Below are positions 48,468 through 60,529 of a DNA stretch of 64,000 bases, in pieces. The first letter of the stretch is position 1. Every line of letters begins with the position of its first letter. The notes beneath the pieces are model-generated. The model saw nothing but the letters and a program-made list of their open reading frames with translations, searched no databases and had not been told where the DNA came from. Location of the stretch: positions 14,492,001 through 14,556,000 of the forward strand of contig CM049413.1 of the NCBI GenBank assembly GCA_026929865.2, read 5' to 3'. The position numbers were made by a program, and so were the translations under genes. This stretch comes from Hyperoplus lanceolatus. Taxonomy: Eukaryota; Chordata; Actinopteri; Uranoscopiformes; Ammodytidae.

Positions 48468-49079
48468 AATGTAAGATGTTTCTGAAAAGTCCAGCTATTT
48501 TTTTCAGTAGATCAGTTGATCTACAGTATAGGAACAATTGCTGGAAAAACAAAAATGTAGCTTTAAGGGGTTAAACATCCCAAATGACATATCTTTGCCT
48601 TGTGAGGTTGCTTTACATAGCGGTTGGGGAGATGATATTATTTACATGTCTACATACTGAAGAGCTGTCTCCCAAGCCCACTCGATGGCAGGGAGTCTAC
48701 CTGCAACGAGCAACCTGTCATTATAGACTAAAGGAGCCGTAGAATAGAGCTGCGCCACAGGGCAGTGTACAGCCTGTAATTTCTTCACCTCTCTAGACAC
48801 ACATGGAATAATATGTAACTTTGTACTCTCAACCAGAAGCTTTTACTGTGATTCATAATTTAGGACACAATACAGTTAACGTACCAGAGATGCATACACA
48901 CAAACAGTACAAACTATGTTTTGTCTCTGCTGTAAACAGAAACTAAAGATTAGTTTTCAAGAATTTTTACTTAGGTTTCAAGTTTACAACAAGGGAAGTC
49001 GAACAATGAGTCAACCTAAACAGGGCTCAGCAATTTCCTCTGACATTTATTGCCACACACTCTCACTCTGACACACTAA

Positions 49080-49086
49080 CACACGC

Positions 49087-49124
<38 letters not shown>
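49080..49124 (+). repeat. (CA)n microsatellite
   Basis: About 20 CA units preceded by ACGCACACGC. Confidence 0.95.
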
Positions 49125-49125
<1 letters not shown>

Positions 49126-49567
49126 ATCAGCTGTGCTTGTACATCCCTTGGCCCTGACCTTCCTGCCCTCCAGTCATGTGGCCTTTCTGACTCATCCTGG
49201 TTTAGTGTTCAGACGTTCGTCACGTTTCTGTTCAGAAAAGGAGTAAAATAACGTTTCAGAATGAAAGACTTGAATGCTTAACTGAATAGAATAGGAAGTA
49301 GAGGTAGTGCAGGTGAAGAGAAGGTGTTTGCAATGCCACGTGATATTCGGACTAGGAGATCCATGGTGGTGACCAACAGAAGCAATGGAAGGAAAGGGAC
49401 CGCTCTGCTGGGAGGTCAGTGGGGGTTTAGTACTACAGCAACAGCCAATGCTAAATTCAGCTGTGATTTTGACTGGCAACGTCTATAAATAGCTAGTTAT
49501 GTATCTGTGTGCAATGCATCTAAGTGTGAGTTTTTGTCTTCTTATGCATAGCGTGTGTTTGTGCAGG

Positions 49568-49747
49568 GAGTGTGTGTGTGTGTGTGCATGCGTGCGCAAG
49601 TGTGTGTGTGTGTGCGTGTGTGTGTGTGTGTGTGTGTGCGCTGTGGTTCTTCAGTAAATATAGCTGCTAGTCAGGGGCTGTTGATGACAGCCATAATTTC
49701 AGGCTGAGCTGTTCAGCAGCTGAGAGCATAGGAGGAAGAGAGAGAGA

Positions 49748-49778
<31 letters not shown>

Positions 49779-49779
49779 T
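49568..49779 (+). repeat. Compound (TG)n/(GA)n low-complexity cluster
   Basis: TG runs at 49569-49585, 49600-49640 and 49751-49779, interrupted by GCATGCGTGCG and a GAGAGAGAG stretch at 49737-49748. Confidence 0.9.
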
Positions 49780-50019
49780 TTCCGCTGGATTCAGATATGT
49801 GACTGAATTTATTTGGCAGCCCAAGGTGGGAAATCTCACTGACAACAGAACATGCAAGAGCGAATTATTTGAACTTCAAAGAGATGATGACTACTATTTC
49901 GATGCATTTTTAAAGGAATTATTCGATTTTGTAAATGCACTATTTTGCTTCTTCTTTTGTTTATACCTAGTGATTTGAGAAGACCAATACCCTACCTTCC
50001 ATGTTTATGTGTCCCTCTA

Positions 50020-51885
50020 TGGCAAGCCCCAACCTCAGCGATTTTTACCAGCATCCAAAAAGGAAGTGACAACTGTAGTAACCCGGAAGTGCCACTGGGG
50101 GCTGGATGCAGAAGACAGCCATTTCTCATTGACTCCAATGTTAAACATGCCGTTTTCACAGCATTATTAAACCTATTTCAGGCCTGGATTAAAAAAAACA
50201 TTCTAGTCTGTATGTTTAGGTCCAGGGCCGGCGGTAGCCAGGGGCCAGGGTGGGCCGTGCCCACCCAATCACAAATTTTTTTTTTTTTTTTTTTTTGGTG
50301 GAAGTCCAGACCCACTATCGGACGGCCCTGTTCATTCGCTGTCCAAGAAAATGTCAAATAAAATTCTAATTAATTAATACTAAATAATATACCATTACCA
50401 TGCATTGCTTCTAATTGTATTATTGGGTGGGCAGGACAGCCTGCCTCCAAGTTACCCACCCGCTTATAGTGGTCACTTCTCAGCAGAGCCGGCCCGGGGC
50501 ATAAGCGAAATGAGCGGTTGCTTAGGGTCCCGACTGCCAAGTTTTTTTTTTAGTTTGTGTGTTTGATATCAACATCATATTATGTAAATGTAAATTATCA
50601 TACAATAAAAGGAATACAAAGTTTTGGTAGATAGTTATTATCTTAATAATTGAATCAGTTCATCTAGGAGGTAATCCGAGGTTAACTGATCACGTCACGT
50701 TCAAGTCCATGGCGTGCACAGTGTGTATTGAGTTTATTTAAAAATATTTGAAAATGGGGCTGCCCTCAGTTGCCCATGCACTGCGTATACTGTAGTCTAT
50801 AGCCTATTTCAGCCTCGTCTGTGGAAAAAAAGATAACTGGACAACAGAGTTATTCTGCTTCGTTCCTCTCACTGCATTTAAATTAATTCATCATATTACA
50901 GAAAAATATGTCCCGTAAAAGAAAAAGAGCACCAAGCCCATCCTAGAGGACCCTGCATAATATTTTATTTCAAATGTATATTTCTATGGAAAATCCATGT
51001 GTCTTTCTTCAATAGCTTCTAATTCATCCGACCCAGTGTCTCCAAATTATTTGTTCACACAAAATTCCTCAGATTTAGCCTCTTAATCTTCCTCTCAAAG
51101 TGCACCAGATTCATGCATTTCACTTTAAAAAGGTAAAAAAAAATCTCCCGGGGGGGCATACCCCCGGACCCCCCTAGCAGGGTCGTGACCTCGGGTGGCT
51201 ACTATCTTAACCCAGCTAGAAATCAGAGGCAATAGTGGAAAGTAGTGTGTATAGTACTCTGGACTACCACCATCCAGGTTGCCCAGTCCCAAAGCTTTCT
51301 CTTAAATCAGCTCAGGCTGCCTACAGTTAATACTGCGATTAAAAAAATATATACATTATGTTTTATATAATGTATATTATATGTTATTCATAAACATTTT
51401 GGAAAAAAAACATGCAAGAATCAAATCTCCCACACAGCAGCACTCAAAGTTTATTTGCATATTGTGTTCTACACAATTCACAGTAAATGTGCCAAAAAGC
51501 AGACGCAGAGATCTTACAAGGGCAAAAAAATTTGGCTCGCGCGCTCGCATCTTTGCTCTCCCTGAACAGTGTGCCCACCTAAAATTTCTACAGGCCCACC
51601 CAAGTCTGACTTTCTAGAACTGGGCCTGTTTAGGTCATATCTCCATGACAACACTGAGGGGGATGATTTTTTTAGGACCACGCTAGTTTTTATTCTTTTG
51701 GAAGTTAAAATGTATTGGCGCGATATCTTGAGTGACAGCTCTCTGCCAGCTACTTCCCTCCCCCCGACGTGAGGCGGAGTAAAAATCTCACAAAATTGCG
51801 ACGCGCACAAACCAGGATTATTGGATGCCGTGTGAATAACTGAGGTCAGCCCAGATGCTACATCCATATTATTTACTATCTATGG
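50020..51885. repeat. Dispersed fish repeat split by a hAT
   Basis: The flanks of the hAT at 50223-51628 join into one unit, 50020-50222 plus 51637-51885. It begins CAAGCCCCAACCTCAGCG, contains GGAAGTGCCACTGGGGGCTGG and ends ATGCTACATCCATATTATTT. The wording matches a common teleost interspersed repeat from memory; its class is unknown to me. Confidence 0.45.
50223..51628. mobile_element. Non-autonomous hAT transposon
   Basis: The ends are CAGGGCCGGCGGTAG (50223) and, in reverse, CAGGCCCAGTTCTAG (from 51628); they are only partly matched, but the 8-bp duplication TTTAGGTC is exact (50215-50222, 51629-51636). A GTGGGCC motif is found inside each end. A second end-like CAGAGCCGGCCCGGGGC at 50484 suggests another nested element whose other end I cannot place. 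Confidence 0.8.
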
Positions 51886-51899
51886 TCCCTCCCTCTTCT

Positions 51900-53980
51900 T
51901 CTTCTTCCTGGTCCTCTGCCTCTGAATCTATGTTTATTTCTCATTCTTCTCTCTTCATCGCCATCGTCATCTTTCTCTCACCGCACAGATTTCTGTATTA
52001 AATTCTGTCTTTTGTCCTATTCTCCCACACCGCGACTGGATTCCCAGCATCAAGCCCAGTCTCTGCTCATTTAGTAATTATGACACCCTGCCGTATCTCA
52101 TCGATCCCCCAACCCTCTGAGGACGGCTGTCTCGTCACTTGATCTTGACTGAGCATGAGTTCATTGTTGACTTTGGAAATTAAAGTTCAAAAAATAGCTT
52201 TTAGAGATTTAGACTGCGCATCAGTGGATGGAGTTTGCTCTGTTGTCCTCAGCTTCTCTTTGACTCTCCATCCAGCTCTTATACAGTAGGCTTCATCTCA
52301 CAACAGCTTTCTATCCTGCATTGAAGCCATCTCTACACATGTATGTATGTAGCTTTTGATGTTCCCTAATCCCCAACCCTAACCCATGTTTTCTGATTGA
52401 TTCCTAACAAGCACCCCAACAATGAAGGCTTCCCTCCTGCTGCTTTTTGCCTTTGAGGAAAAGTTATCCTTATCCTCCTTTTAGAATTTTGCCTACAAGG
52501 AAACCACAAATTTAATTTTCTTGCCACACGTGTCAGAAGCCAGGACCAGAGGTGAGAAAAACCCTGAACCTAATTTAAGATTAATCAAATCAGCGAGTCA
52601 TTATGAAATCCCTTCCTCTACTAATACCAAAGTGATGGATTAAAAGGGACAAGCCATTTTCTGCTCTCTTTGCTTCTTGGAAGGGCGAGCTGAATTGGAT
52701 TTGTATGGACTCAGCGGAACAGCATATCCACTTATGAAGGGCGATTATGATGGCAGGAGCACTTAAAGACGAGTCACTCTCACTACATAACAGCAAGTTG
52801 TCCCAAAAGAAACGTATACCTTCCCCCCTCAAATAGCAGCACCTGTGTGTTTCGCTCTGTTTCCTGCTCCTACCTACAGATGGATGTGTTTGTCTTTTTC
52901 ATGGTTCACTTCCATGTAATTCAATTTGTGTGTCACTCGCTCGCTGTCCAAGGGAAAAGCAATCGCTGTTAACCCACTTGAGGCCAACGGATTGGAAAGG
53001 CAATTTTGAGAGAGCCCGTGTTGTTCAAAAAACTTAATCACAGATAATCACGCCGCCATTTTCACAAGCTGTCAATAAATTTCTTGAGCACAAATAAAAC
53101 TTGTTTCACGTGCTGGTAAAATGCTGCAGAGTGAGTCATGTTGTGCTGTACCTCTTGTGAGAGTCCCAGTGAACACAAACAGTCTAAATTTAAACACACA
53201 AGGCTTTAAAAGATGGTATCAGCGCTCTATCGCCAACACTGGCCCTGCTACTCTTCCAGAGCACATGGGCAATGAGAAAGAAACGTTGGAGACAGTTCAT
53301 AAGGTGACCGCTGGTTAAATGTGGTGCCTGGACGTGGATTTGCCCCTCAGGCCAGACATGGCGTGCAATGGAAGCAGAGAGAGAGTGAGAGCAGCTAATG
53401 CCCGTAGCAATGCAACACAGACTGCATTGCATGTGTATGGAAGGGCTGCAGAGAATACAGAGTTCATGTCCTGAATATTTCCCGAAAATAGGTTGATTTG
53501 AGTTTTGCCGAGGTGCATTTTACATTCTATAATCAGCAGTTAGTTACACATCACACAGGGCCTTTGGGATTATCTTTTTCACACAGCTTGCTACAATCGC
53601 CACAAACATATCTTTACACAGCTGATTCATATAAATGTAAGATAGAACAAAATGATACAAGACGTATCCCACTGAATTGAGTATTGCTGTTTGATAATCT
53701 AACCTTGTCCAATTGAATTGAAAGAAAAATTAACTGTTTTTGGTGTGGGGTTGACATGAGTGGCAGCACTTGAACTTATGACCCTGGCAGAGACAGAATC
53801 AAAGACAGAGAAAGAGGGGAGATTTTATGTGAAATTCTAATTTTGCAATATGTAGTCTTATTTAGCATTGACAGTGTTCCAACCCTAAAATCCTTATCAA
53901 TAAAGCTAATGTGATTTGATATTGATAGACACACGGATTAAGAGAAAGAAACAGGGGATACTCAAAGCTTTATTCGTGCT
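51900..53980. other. Non-coding interval, no feature recognised
   Basis: Includes a CTTCTTCTTCTTCC-rich patch near 51895-51910. No splice-supported exon or transposon ends were seen. Confidence 0.45.
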
Positions 53981-53992
53981 TCCAGGGTGTGC

Positions 53993-54119
<127 letters not shown>

Positions 54120-54149
54120 AGGAGCGTTGGAGGCCATGGTTGGAGGGGC

Positions 54150-54300
54150 ACAAAACAGTCTGTCCCCGCCCTCCTCGTGACATCCTCGGCTTCTGATTGG
54201 CTCGCCGCGGCTCAGGAGGAGCGCTGCAAACAAAACCTGGAATGTGTGTGAGGGGGCTTCAGTGTTTGCTCTGCACGGCCGCCGCGTCAAGACTCACAGG
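54150..54300 (+). promoter_or_regulatory. Candidate promoter with inverted CCAAT box
   Basis: A locally GC- and CpG-rich stretch in an AT-rich region, with TGATTGG (inverted CCAAT, 54194-54200) followed by CTCGCCGCGG. It lies about 100-300 bp before a splice-donor-ended leader. No TATA box is seen. Confidence 0.4.
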
Positions 54301-54498
54301 GAAACAAACGTCGCTCATCCGGAAAGGCTGCTTCATTCGTGTGGGACTGAGAGATTTATTTTTTTTGACATTGCGAGCGGTACTTGAAACCGCGCGTAAA
54401 AGGCGACTTATCCTTTTTTATTCACGCATGGATGGAGGGGCGCAGGTAGCCGCGCAGAGACGCCGCTGAGGAGCTACTCTTGTGAAGTTTTTACTGTG
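54270..54498 (+). other. Candidate non-coding first exon
   Basis: A CpG-rich leader (GGCCGCCGCGTC, AACCGCGCGTAAAAGGCG, GCCGCGCAGAGACGCCGC) ends TTTTTACTGTG followed by a consensus GTAAGT donor at 54499. The only ATG (54429) gives 13 codons before TGA, so the exon looks untranslated. It could be an alternative first exon of the same unrecognised + strand gene suggested by the 12.8 and 28.2 kb exons, or of another gene beginning beyond the window. Confidence 0.45.
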
Positions 54499-55929
54499 GT
54501 AAGTTCCAAGCATCGTCAGGTGCAACTTCATGGAGGCAATTTGAAAAAGGCGGTCAATAACACGGGCTTGTGTGGTGCGCTTATAAAGCGAAACACTACT
54601 TTCTCCCGACTGTGGTGGAAAGCTTGTTCTCCAGGGCAGTAGGTTAGTAGATCATAGCGATGCGGTAACTGAACTCAACAAGGATGCGGCTCATTAGAGA
54701 GGAGACACCCACTAAAAGCCCTAGATATTTTCATTTGTATGTCGAGATTTCCTTCAAAAACCTGCACAGAATCATTTTGAAATAACAAACTTTATCTTTC
54801 GTGAAGCAAGCTCTGGTTTTGGAGATGCCTTTCTGAAAATATAGGCTAAGTTATTGTTAAAATGCTACACATTGGCCAATAAAATTTAATTCCAAGATAG
54901 CAGAATGTGAATTACAGATATTTTGAGCATCTTAAACCCCCTAAAGATATGTTCACCGCGTGATAATCAGTAGGCCCACCTCCTCTTAACAGATGATGTG
55001 TTGTTGGGAAGTAAGCCTTGAAGTCTCTTTTTTTCCTGGAAACAAACATGTGACATTCGTTTAAATGGGGGGGGGGGGCTTTTGTTATGAAGCTTCTGTC
55101 ACCGTGTTCACCGTGTGGATGGGTGTGTGCTTTCCCGAGAGTGCAAAGGGGCACTCATGAAAAAATGCCCCTCCAGGTTGGTTGAGGGTGGAGTTCAAAG
55201 GGCATCAGTCTTTTGTCATCTATATTACACACTGATACCACCCACTGAGGATCTTCCAGCTCGACCAGAAAAAATAAACAGTTTCTAGGAGATATCCAGT
55301 GGTTTCTAACTGCCAGATGGTCTGAAAATCACTTTTTCTTACAAAAAAACAAGAAACACACTGCGTTGCTGCCTTCCTACATTGGGAGATGTGCCAATTC
55401 CTTGACATTTTAAAATCTGCTACTTTTTAAGAGCTTGCCATGCCAACCGAGCAACTTGGGAGGCCATTCAGCAGAAAAGATAACGCCAGCTCGGTATCTC
55501 CCATGGCCTCCCAATTTAATCAAAAGTAACAATTTGTCAAGCTATCCCTTTAGTCCCCAATCTGCCTCAATACACTTGGAATTAAAAAACAAAACAAGAG
55601 GAATATCTTTCGCCTGAATAAGCATGCAGCTTTGCAGACAGCTCTTCTTCCCTGCGGCTGCTGCTCACGCTGTTTCCCAGAGAAAAGAGACGTTTTCTTT
55701 TTCAAGGCTAAAATGCTCTTTCAGTTCAGCGCCAGGCCGACTTTGATATGGTTAAGTGGAAGGTCTTTGCTTCTCTGCCAGCCTGTTTGGGCCGCGGATA
55801 AACTGTTTGAAGGGGGCTGGAGACGAGGGGGCAGCGGGTTTGTGTGCCAAGCCGAGACTGCGGGGATTTCTGTTCCCAGACTCGGGCAGACCATCTCTTC
55901 CTCACCTTCTCTCTACTTCCTTGCATCTG

Positions 55930-55930
55930 C

Positions 55931-56013
<83 letters not shown>
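55930..56013 (+). repeat. (TTTC)n tetranucleotide microsatellite
   Basis: About 20 pure units, followed by a CT- and CA-rich tail to about 56090. The Phe/Leu/Ser-rich frames through it are artefacts. Confidence 0.97.
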
Positions 56014-56483
56014 CACTATTTCCTGGCCTTTCACTTTCTCTGTCACACACACACACTTCACACACATACACACTCACACTCACTCACTCTTCCTCCTCTT
56101 TCTCTCCGAAGCCTCATTAAAGGAATTAAGACTCTGTGGTTTGGAGGAAATTCAGACGCTCTTTTTCGTCAGGGGGTTTTCCCCAAAACTTCTAAAGCAC
56201 AACACTGCAATGTTGACTACGTGGACTGAATGGGATTCTAAAGGAATTTCCAACATCACCTGAAGAACTAACCTTTGGGCTGGAACCAAAAGGTTATTTT
56301 CAATATTCAATTGAAAATGCCAATTGTTTTCATGATTAAAGCTGGCCGGGGTATGTGATTTCTGATTGGTCAAAATTAACATGAGCTGTACACTTTGACC
56401 AATTAGAGCGAGGCACCGATAATCTGTTCTTATTGGCTATTGGGACTGTTCATTCACTTTGGCGCGTCATGGAGGGACCATAG

Positions 56484-57812
56484 CAGTGGCGTTTTCTCCC
56501 GGAGGCCAAGGGAAGCCAGGCTTCACTGTTTTTCAGTCTGTAGTTGTCATCCAATAAAAACATTTTTATTAACAGTTTCGGTAATTCTTTGGTGCTGTGT
56601 TGCTGTAATTTCTTCCCCATTTTTCTCCTCTCATTGAGCATTTCACAATGCGCGAAACAGCGCCCCTTTACATTTAGATTCTGAAGACGCGGCGAAACAC
56701 GATACTGCACACTGTATGTCCGCGAGGAAGCCAGCCCGAGCTGGCATCCCTTGGTGAAAAAAAGAAAGAAGGATTGACCAATCAGGTGAGGCTATTGTCT
56801 TGACACTGCCCTCCTGTGATTGGTCAGGAGGGTGTCATGAGGGTGCCAAGGGAAGCCACTCGGCCCTTGGCTTCACACCAATCAAATCAAAGCATCATTA
56901 TCAACGTCACTGAAATTCAACAACAATAACAATAGCGGGAGATTAGCATGTTTGCATTGTTATCATATTAGCAAGAACAGTTATTTAGGGTGGAGATTGA
57001 GTATTTAGTAAAAACATATTTTACCAAACTGCCAATTGAGGAGCCATTAAAAATAAAATCTGACGGCAGGCCAATACCTGTGGAGAGAAAGAAAGTTTAT
57101 CGCACTTTCAGGGAGGAGAACTATGTCCGCACCGAGTGCTAGCTGGTAGTGGCAATCTTCAGCTAATGGCCTTCCTCTACAAATAGTGAGTAAAATACAC
57201 ACCTTCTCCCGGCGCGGGTTAACTGTTCCCTTTACTGTCCGTTTAGCTATATGTTATGTTTTGTGTTATTTTATTGCTAATTGTGCCTTGATTAAGTTGC
57301 ATTGGTGTCCACTGAAGTTGTTCTGGGTTGTCTGAAGTGGTGTTGTATAATGAACATTTGGCCTAGTTCTTAAACGAAAAGGATGTATAGAAAGTATGTG
57401 TATGTCAAGCACCTAATTGATTGTGAGTCGTGTCTCACGTGAACGTGAAACTTAAAATAGCCTATAAAACGTCCCCTAATTATATTGTGAATTAATTTGA
57501 ATCTGTATTGGGCATTAAGCGGCTAGTTGTGCATTCCGGTCGGGTGGGAGGTGCATTTATAATACAATGTATAATTTAATAAAACGATTAGTAGGTGTGT
57601 GAGTGAGAGAGAGCGAACGAGCGGTGTCGGACAGATTACAGGCGTGTGCAAATCCTGGTAAAGTGACCAGGCGCTATAATAGCTCTTGTAGTTACATTGA
57701 ATACAAGCTGCGACGTAGCCTACTCTTTTCTGTCCCCCACCTTCTAATAATGTAGATTAAAGGTGTTGTCTCACTTGGCTTCCTCAAAAAAAATCCCCAC
57801 GCCACGCCACTG
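56484..57812. mobile_element. Non-autonomous hAT transposon
   Basis: The ends are CAGTGGCGTTTTCTCCCGGA (56484) and, in reverse, CAGTGGCGTGGCGTGGGGAT (from 57812). The exact 8-bp duplication is GACCATAG (56476-56483, 57813-57820). Motifs AGGGAAGCCA...GGCTTC near the left and GGAAGCCAAGTGAGAC near the right recur inside, also at about 56851 and 56864. At 1329 bp no transposase is seen. Confidence 0.88.
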
Positions 57813-57829
57813 GACCATAGGGGAGGGAC

Positions 57830-60240
57830 CAAAGAGAACAAGTGGAGCGGTTGAGGTATTTGGATTCGAATCTCTATCCCAACTGCCATCTTCTCCCCAA
57901 ATCCTCCACCCCAGCTTTAATTGTCCACAATAGGTCAAAAAATAATTTCAAATTCCTCAGAGCATAATAAAGTCTGGGTTACATCTTTTCATCCAGCCCC
58001 ATCGTCAGGTCACCATATAGTTAGTCTTGTCTTGTTGATTGATCTGTTCTCCTAAATTCAAGTTCAAAACCCAAATATATTCAAATGTATTATTAATATA
58101 AACCAAAAGACCTAGCAATATGATCTGGTAGTGCAAGCAGCCATTTAAAAGGACTTTAGTGGTTTAAAATCAAAGTCTCACACACAGAGCACTTGACCTT
58201 TTCCTTTTTCTTGAGAACACCCACTTTCACTTGTTTAGAATACTGCCTTCCCCTGTGTGAGCGTGTGTAGGTGGCTTTGTGTTTGCATTCGCTATGTCTT
58301 TCCATCTGGGAGGATAGGCCTATACGTGTGGTTTGTTTTTTGGGGCGGTGTTAACGTAAGCCTCGCATTCTTACAGGAGGAGCAACTGCTTAAAGTTTTC
58401 ACAGCTGATAGTTATTTCATAAAGCTTGTAAGCTGCAAAAAGTTTAAAGTGCTCCATTGGGACATTATTTCACTTTGAGGTTTTGCCATTGCTTTTGGGT
58501 ACACCGTGAGAATTACACCATAAAGAAGATCTAAATTGTACATTCAAATCTCCTGCTAAGTTTTGAACATCCAAACTTCTAATTGAACTCACTCGACCCT
58601 CAGGCTGCTTCTTCATAGGATGTGCTTTTTTTCTGGTTCTTTGAGGTAACTTTGATGTTCCTTTAGCAGGAATTGGGTCTTTCTGTCACAGGTACTGAAC
58701 TGTGTTGTATTGATACTTCTGCCATATATTTTTGTGTGTACAAACTGGTATTGGTTCTCATCTTGTCCTCTTGTGCTGTGATGTGCTGAAGTGATTGATC
58801 ACACACAGAGTTGACAGTTACAAAACCTCCATTTAGATTGCGGGTTAGTGGCAGCAGAGTCTGATTAAAAAAGAGGACTCCCCGGCTGTGCTCCGAGTCA
58901 GAGTTTATCTGGTCTCAAGATGATGGTCTGGCTTTTCTCGCCTGCCCCAACATGTCTTACCCCTCCCATAACTGGTTCCCTGTGAGGGGGTGGGAGGTGT
59001 TTTATGGGTGTTGGGAATTTCTGCTGTCAAGAAGGTGGGCTGTGGTTGTTACACTGGGGTTAAGTAGAATGTGGAGGGAGGGGCAGCGGCAGGGTGTGGA
59101 GGCTTGACTTGGGACAGTGGAGACGCCAGCTTGAAGGAATGAGGAGTGGGTGGGAGGGAGGGTGGGGCAGTATATCTCAGTGGGAGGGGGGTTGAGACGG
59201 ATGGGGGGGGGGGTTGAGGAAGAAGAGAAGAGTTGAAGAAGAGGGTAGTGTATGTCAGGAATGTCGGTCCAGCCTTTTGGTCTAGACGTTGATACCTCAA
59301 CAGCCATAGGATGAATTTCAATAACCTTTGTGGTCCCCAGAGACACAAATCTTTTTTTCTGTGCCACCTATTAAGCTGACGTGTGGTTTTGAGTGAGATG
59401 TGTCAAAGTTGCAATTTTGAAAATAAGAAAGTATGACATGACAATCTTTTTTTAGCCCTGGACTGTTCACCAAAACATGCCAAATGAATTACATTACCGA
59501 CAGCCTCAGCTGTACTTTGTATTTAGTACCATTTAGCAAATGTTAGCATGCCTACACAGATTTTAAACTTATGTTTAACTAGTACACATTGTCAGTCTTT
59601 GCATGTTACGATGTCTACATTAGCAGGCACCTCGAAGCACCACTGTACCCAAGTAGCCTACAGCCCTCACAGAGTTGTTAGAATGGCTGTAGAGTCGATG
59701 AGGCCACAAGTTAAAAAATGAAATGAATGAATAGCATTAGCATAAGCTTGTAGAATAGCTATCGAGGGCTGAGCTGTCCTGAGAGAAATCAATGCTTTCT
59801 TGGTTGGTGCTGCTTCACCACAATCCTCGGCTTGGACACTTGCTGTGAGTGAGAGTGAGGAAAGATTATTACATCTAGGCCACTGGCAGTTACATCATGA
59901 ACATCTGCATGTCCAGACAACACAGCATGCATTTATATACACAGATGCATACTTGTGCAAAGTGTCAGTAAAAGTGTGTACATGTGTTTCTGCGTGTGTC
60001 TTTTTTTTCTCTCTGATGACTGCATGAGTAAGAGGCAGTGATGTGTGAAAAATTATGACCGGAATCATTATGTGCTGCTAATGGACTGATGAGGGAGTAT
60101 GTTTGTGTGTGGGGGCATCTTTTATTACATTATATTATGTTTTTTTCACCACTTTCCCTCCCTCCCTCCCTTCCTCTACCCTCCTCCATGTCTTACTCCA
60201 GTCCTATCCCATCTGTCCCCCACTTCCACCCCCCTTCTTC
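57830..60240. other. Non-coding interval, no feature recognised
   Basis: Includes a G-rich/C-rich biased stretch (about 59040-59225) with a run of about 10 G. Short frames here lack support. Confidence 0.45.
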
Positions 60241-60260
60241 TACTCAACTCCTGGATACAG

Positions 60261-60328
60261 ATGGAGAATTTATGGAAGCCCTCACCCCTCCCCTGTTGTC
60301 TCTTAGCAGATCAGTACAGCATTTTTTG
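60261..60328 (+). CDS. Possible internal exon, weak
   Basis: A pyrimidine-rich tract (60145-60255) ends GGATACAG, followed by 68 bp and a GTGAGTGT donor at 60329. Read in phase 1 it is open (DGEFMEALTPPLLSLSRSV...) and would fit after either candidate first exon, which both leave one base over. The peptide matches nothing I know, and pyrimidine tracts are common here, so this is a speculation to test. Confidence 0.2.
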
Positions 60329-60478
60329 GTGAGTGTGTGTTTGCGTGTCGGCATGGTGGAGGTGTTCCCCCATTAATCCCCTCCTGAAACTGTGTGACCA
60401 CCATGCTATGAGGGGACACGCATTCACCACATGGGACATGCTCTACTCTAGACGTCATCTGCAAAACATTATATTTGA

Positions 60479-60500
60479 CGCACGCACGCACGCACACACC
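60479..60500 (+). repeat. Short (GCAC)n repeat
   Basis: CGCACGCACGCACGCACAC, about 4-5 units. Confidence 0.8.
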
Positions 60501-60529
60501 TCTGGTCAGAGCAGCTTGGAGCTGTAGCA

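Noticed and set aside
52376..52386. CCCTAACCC telomere-like word
   Set aside because: Single short occurrence; no tandem array.
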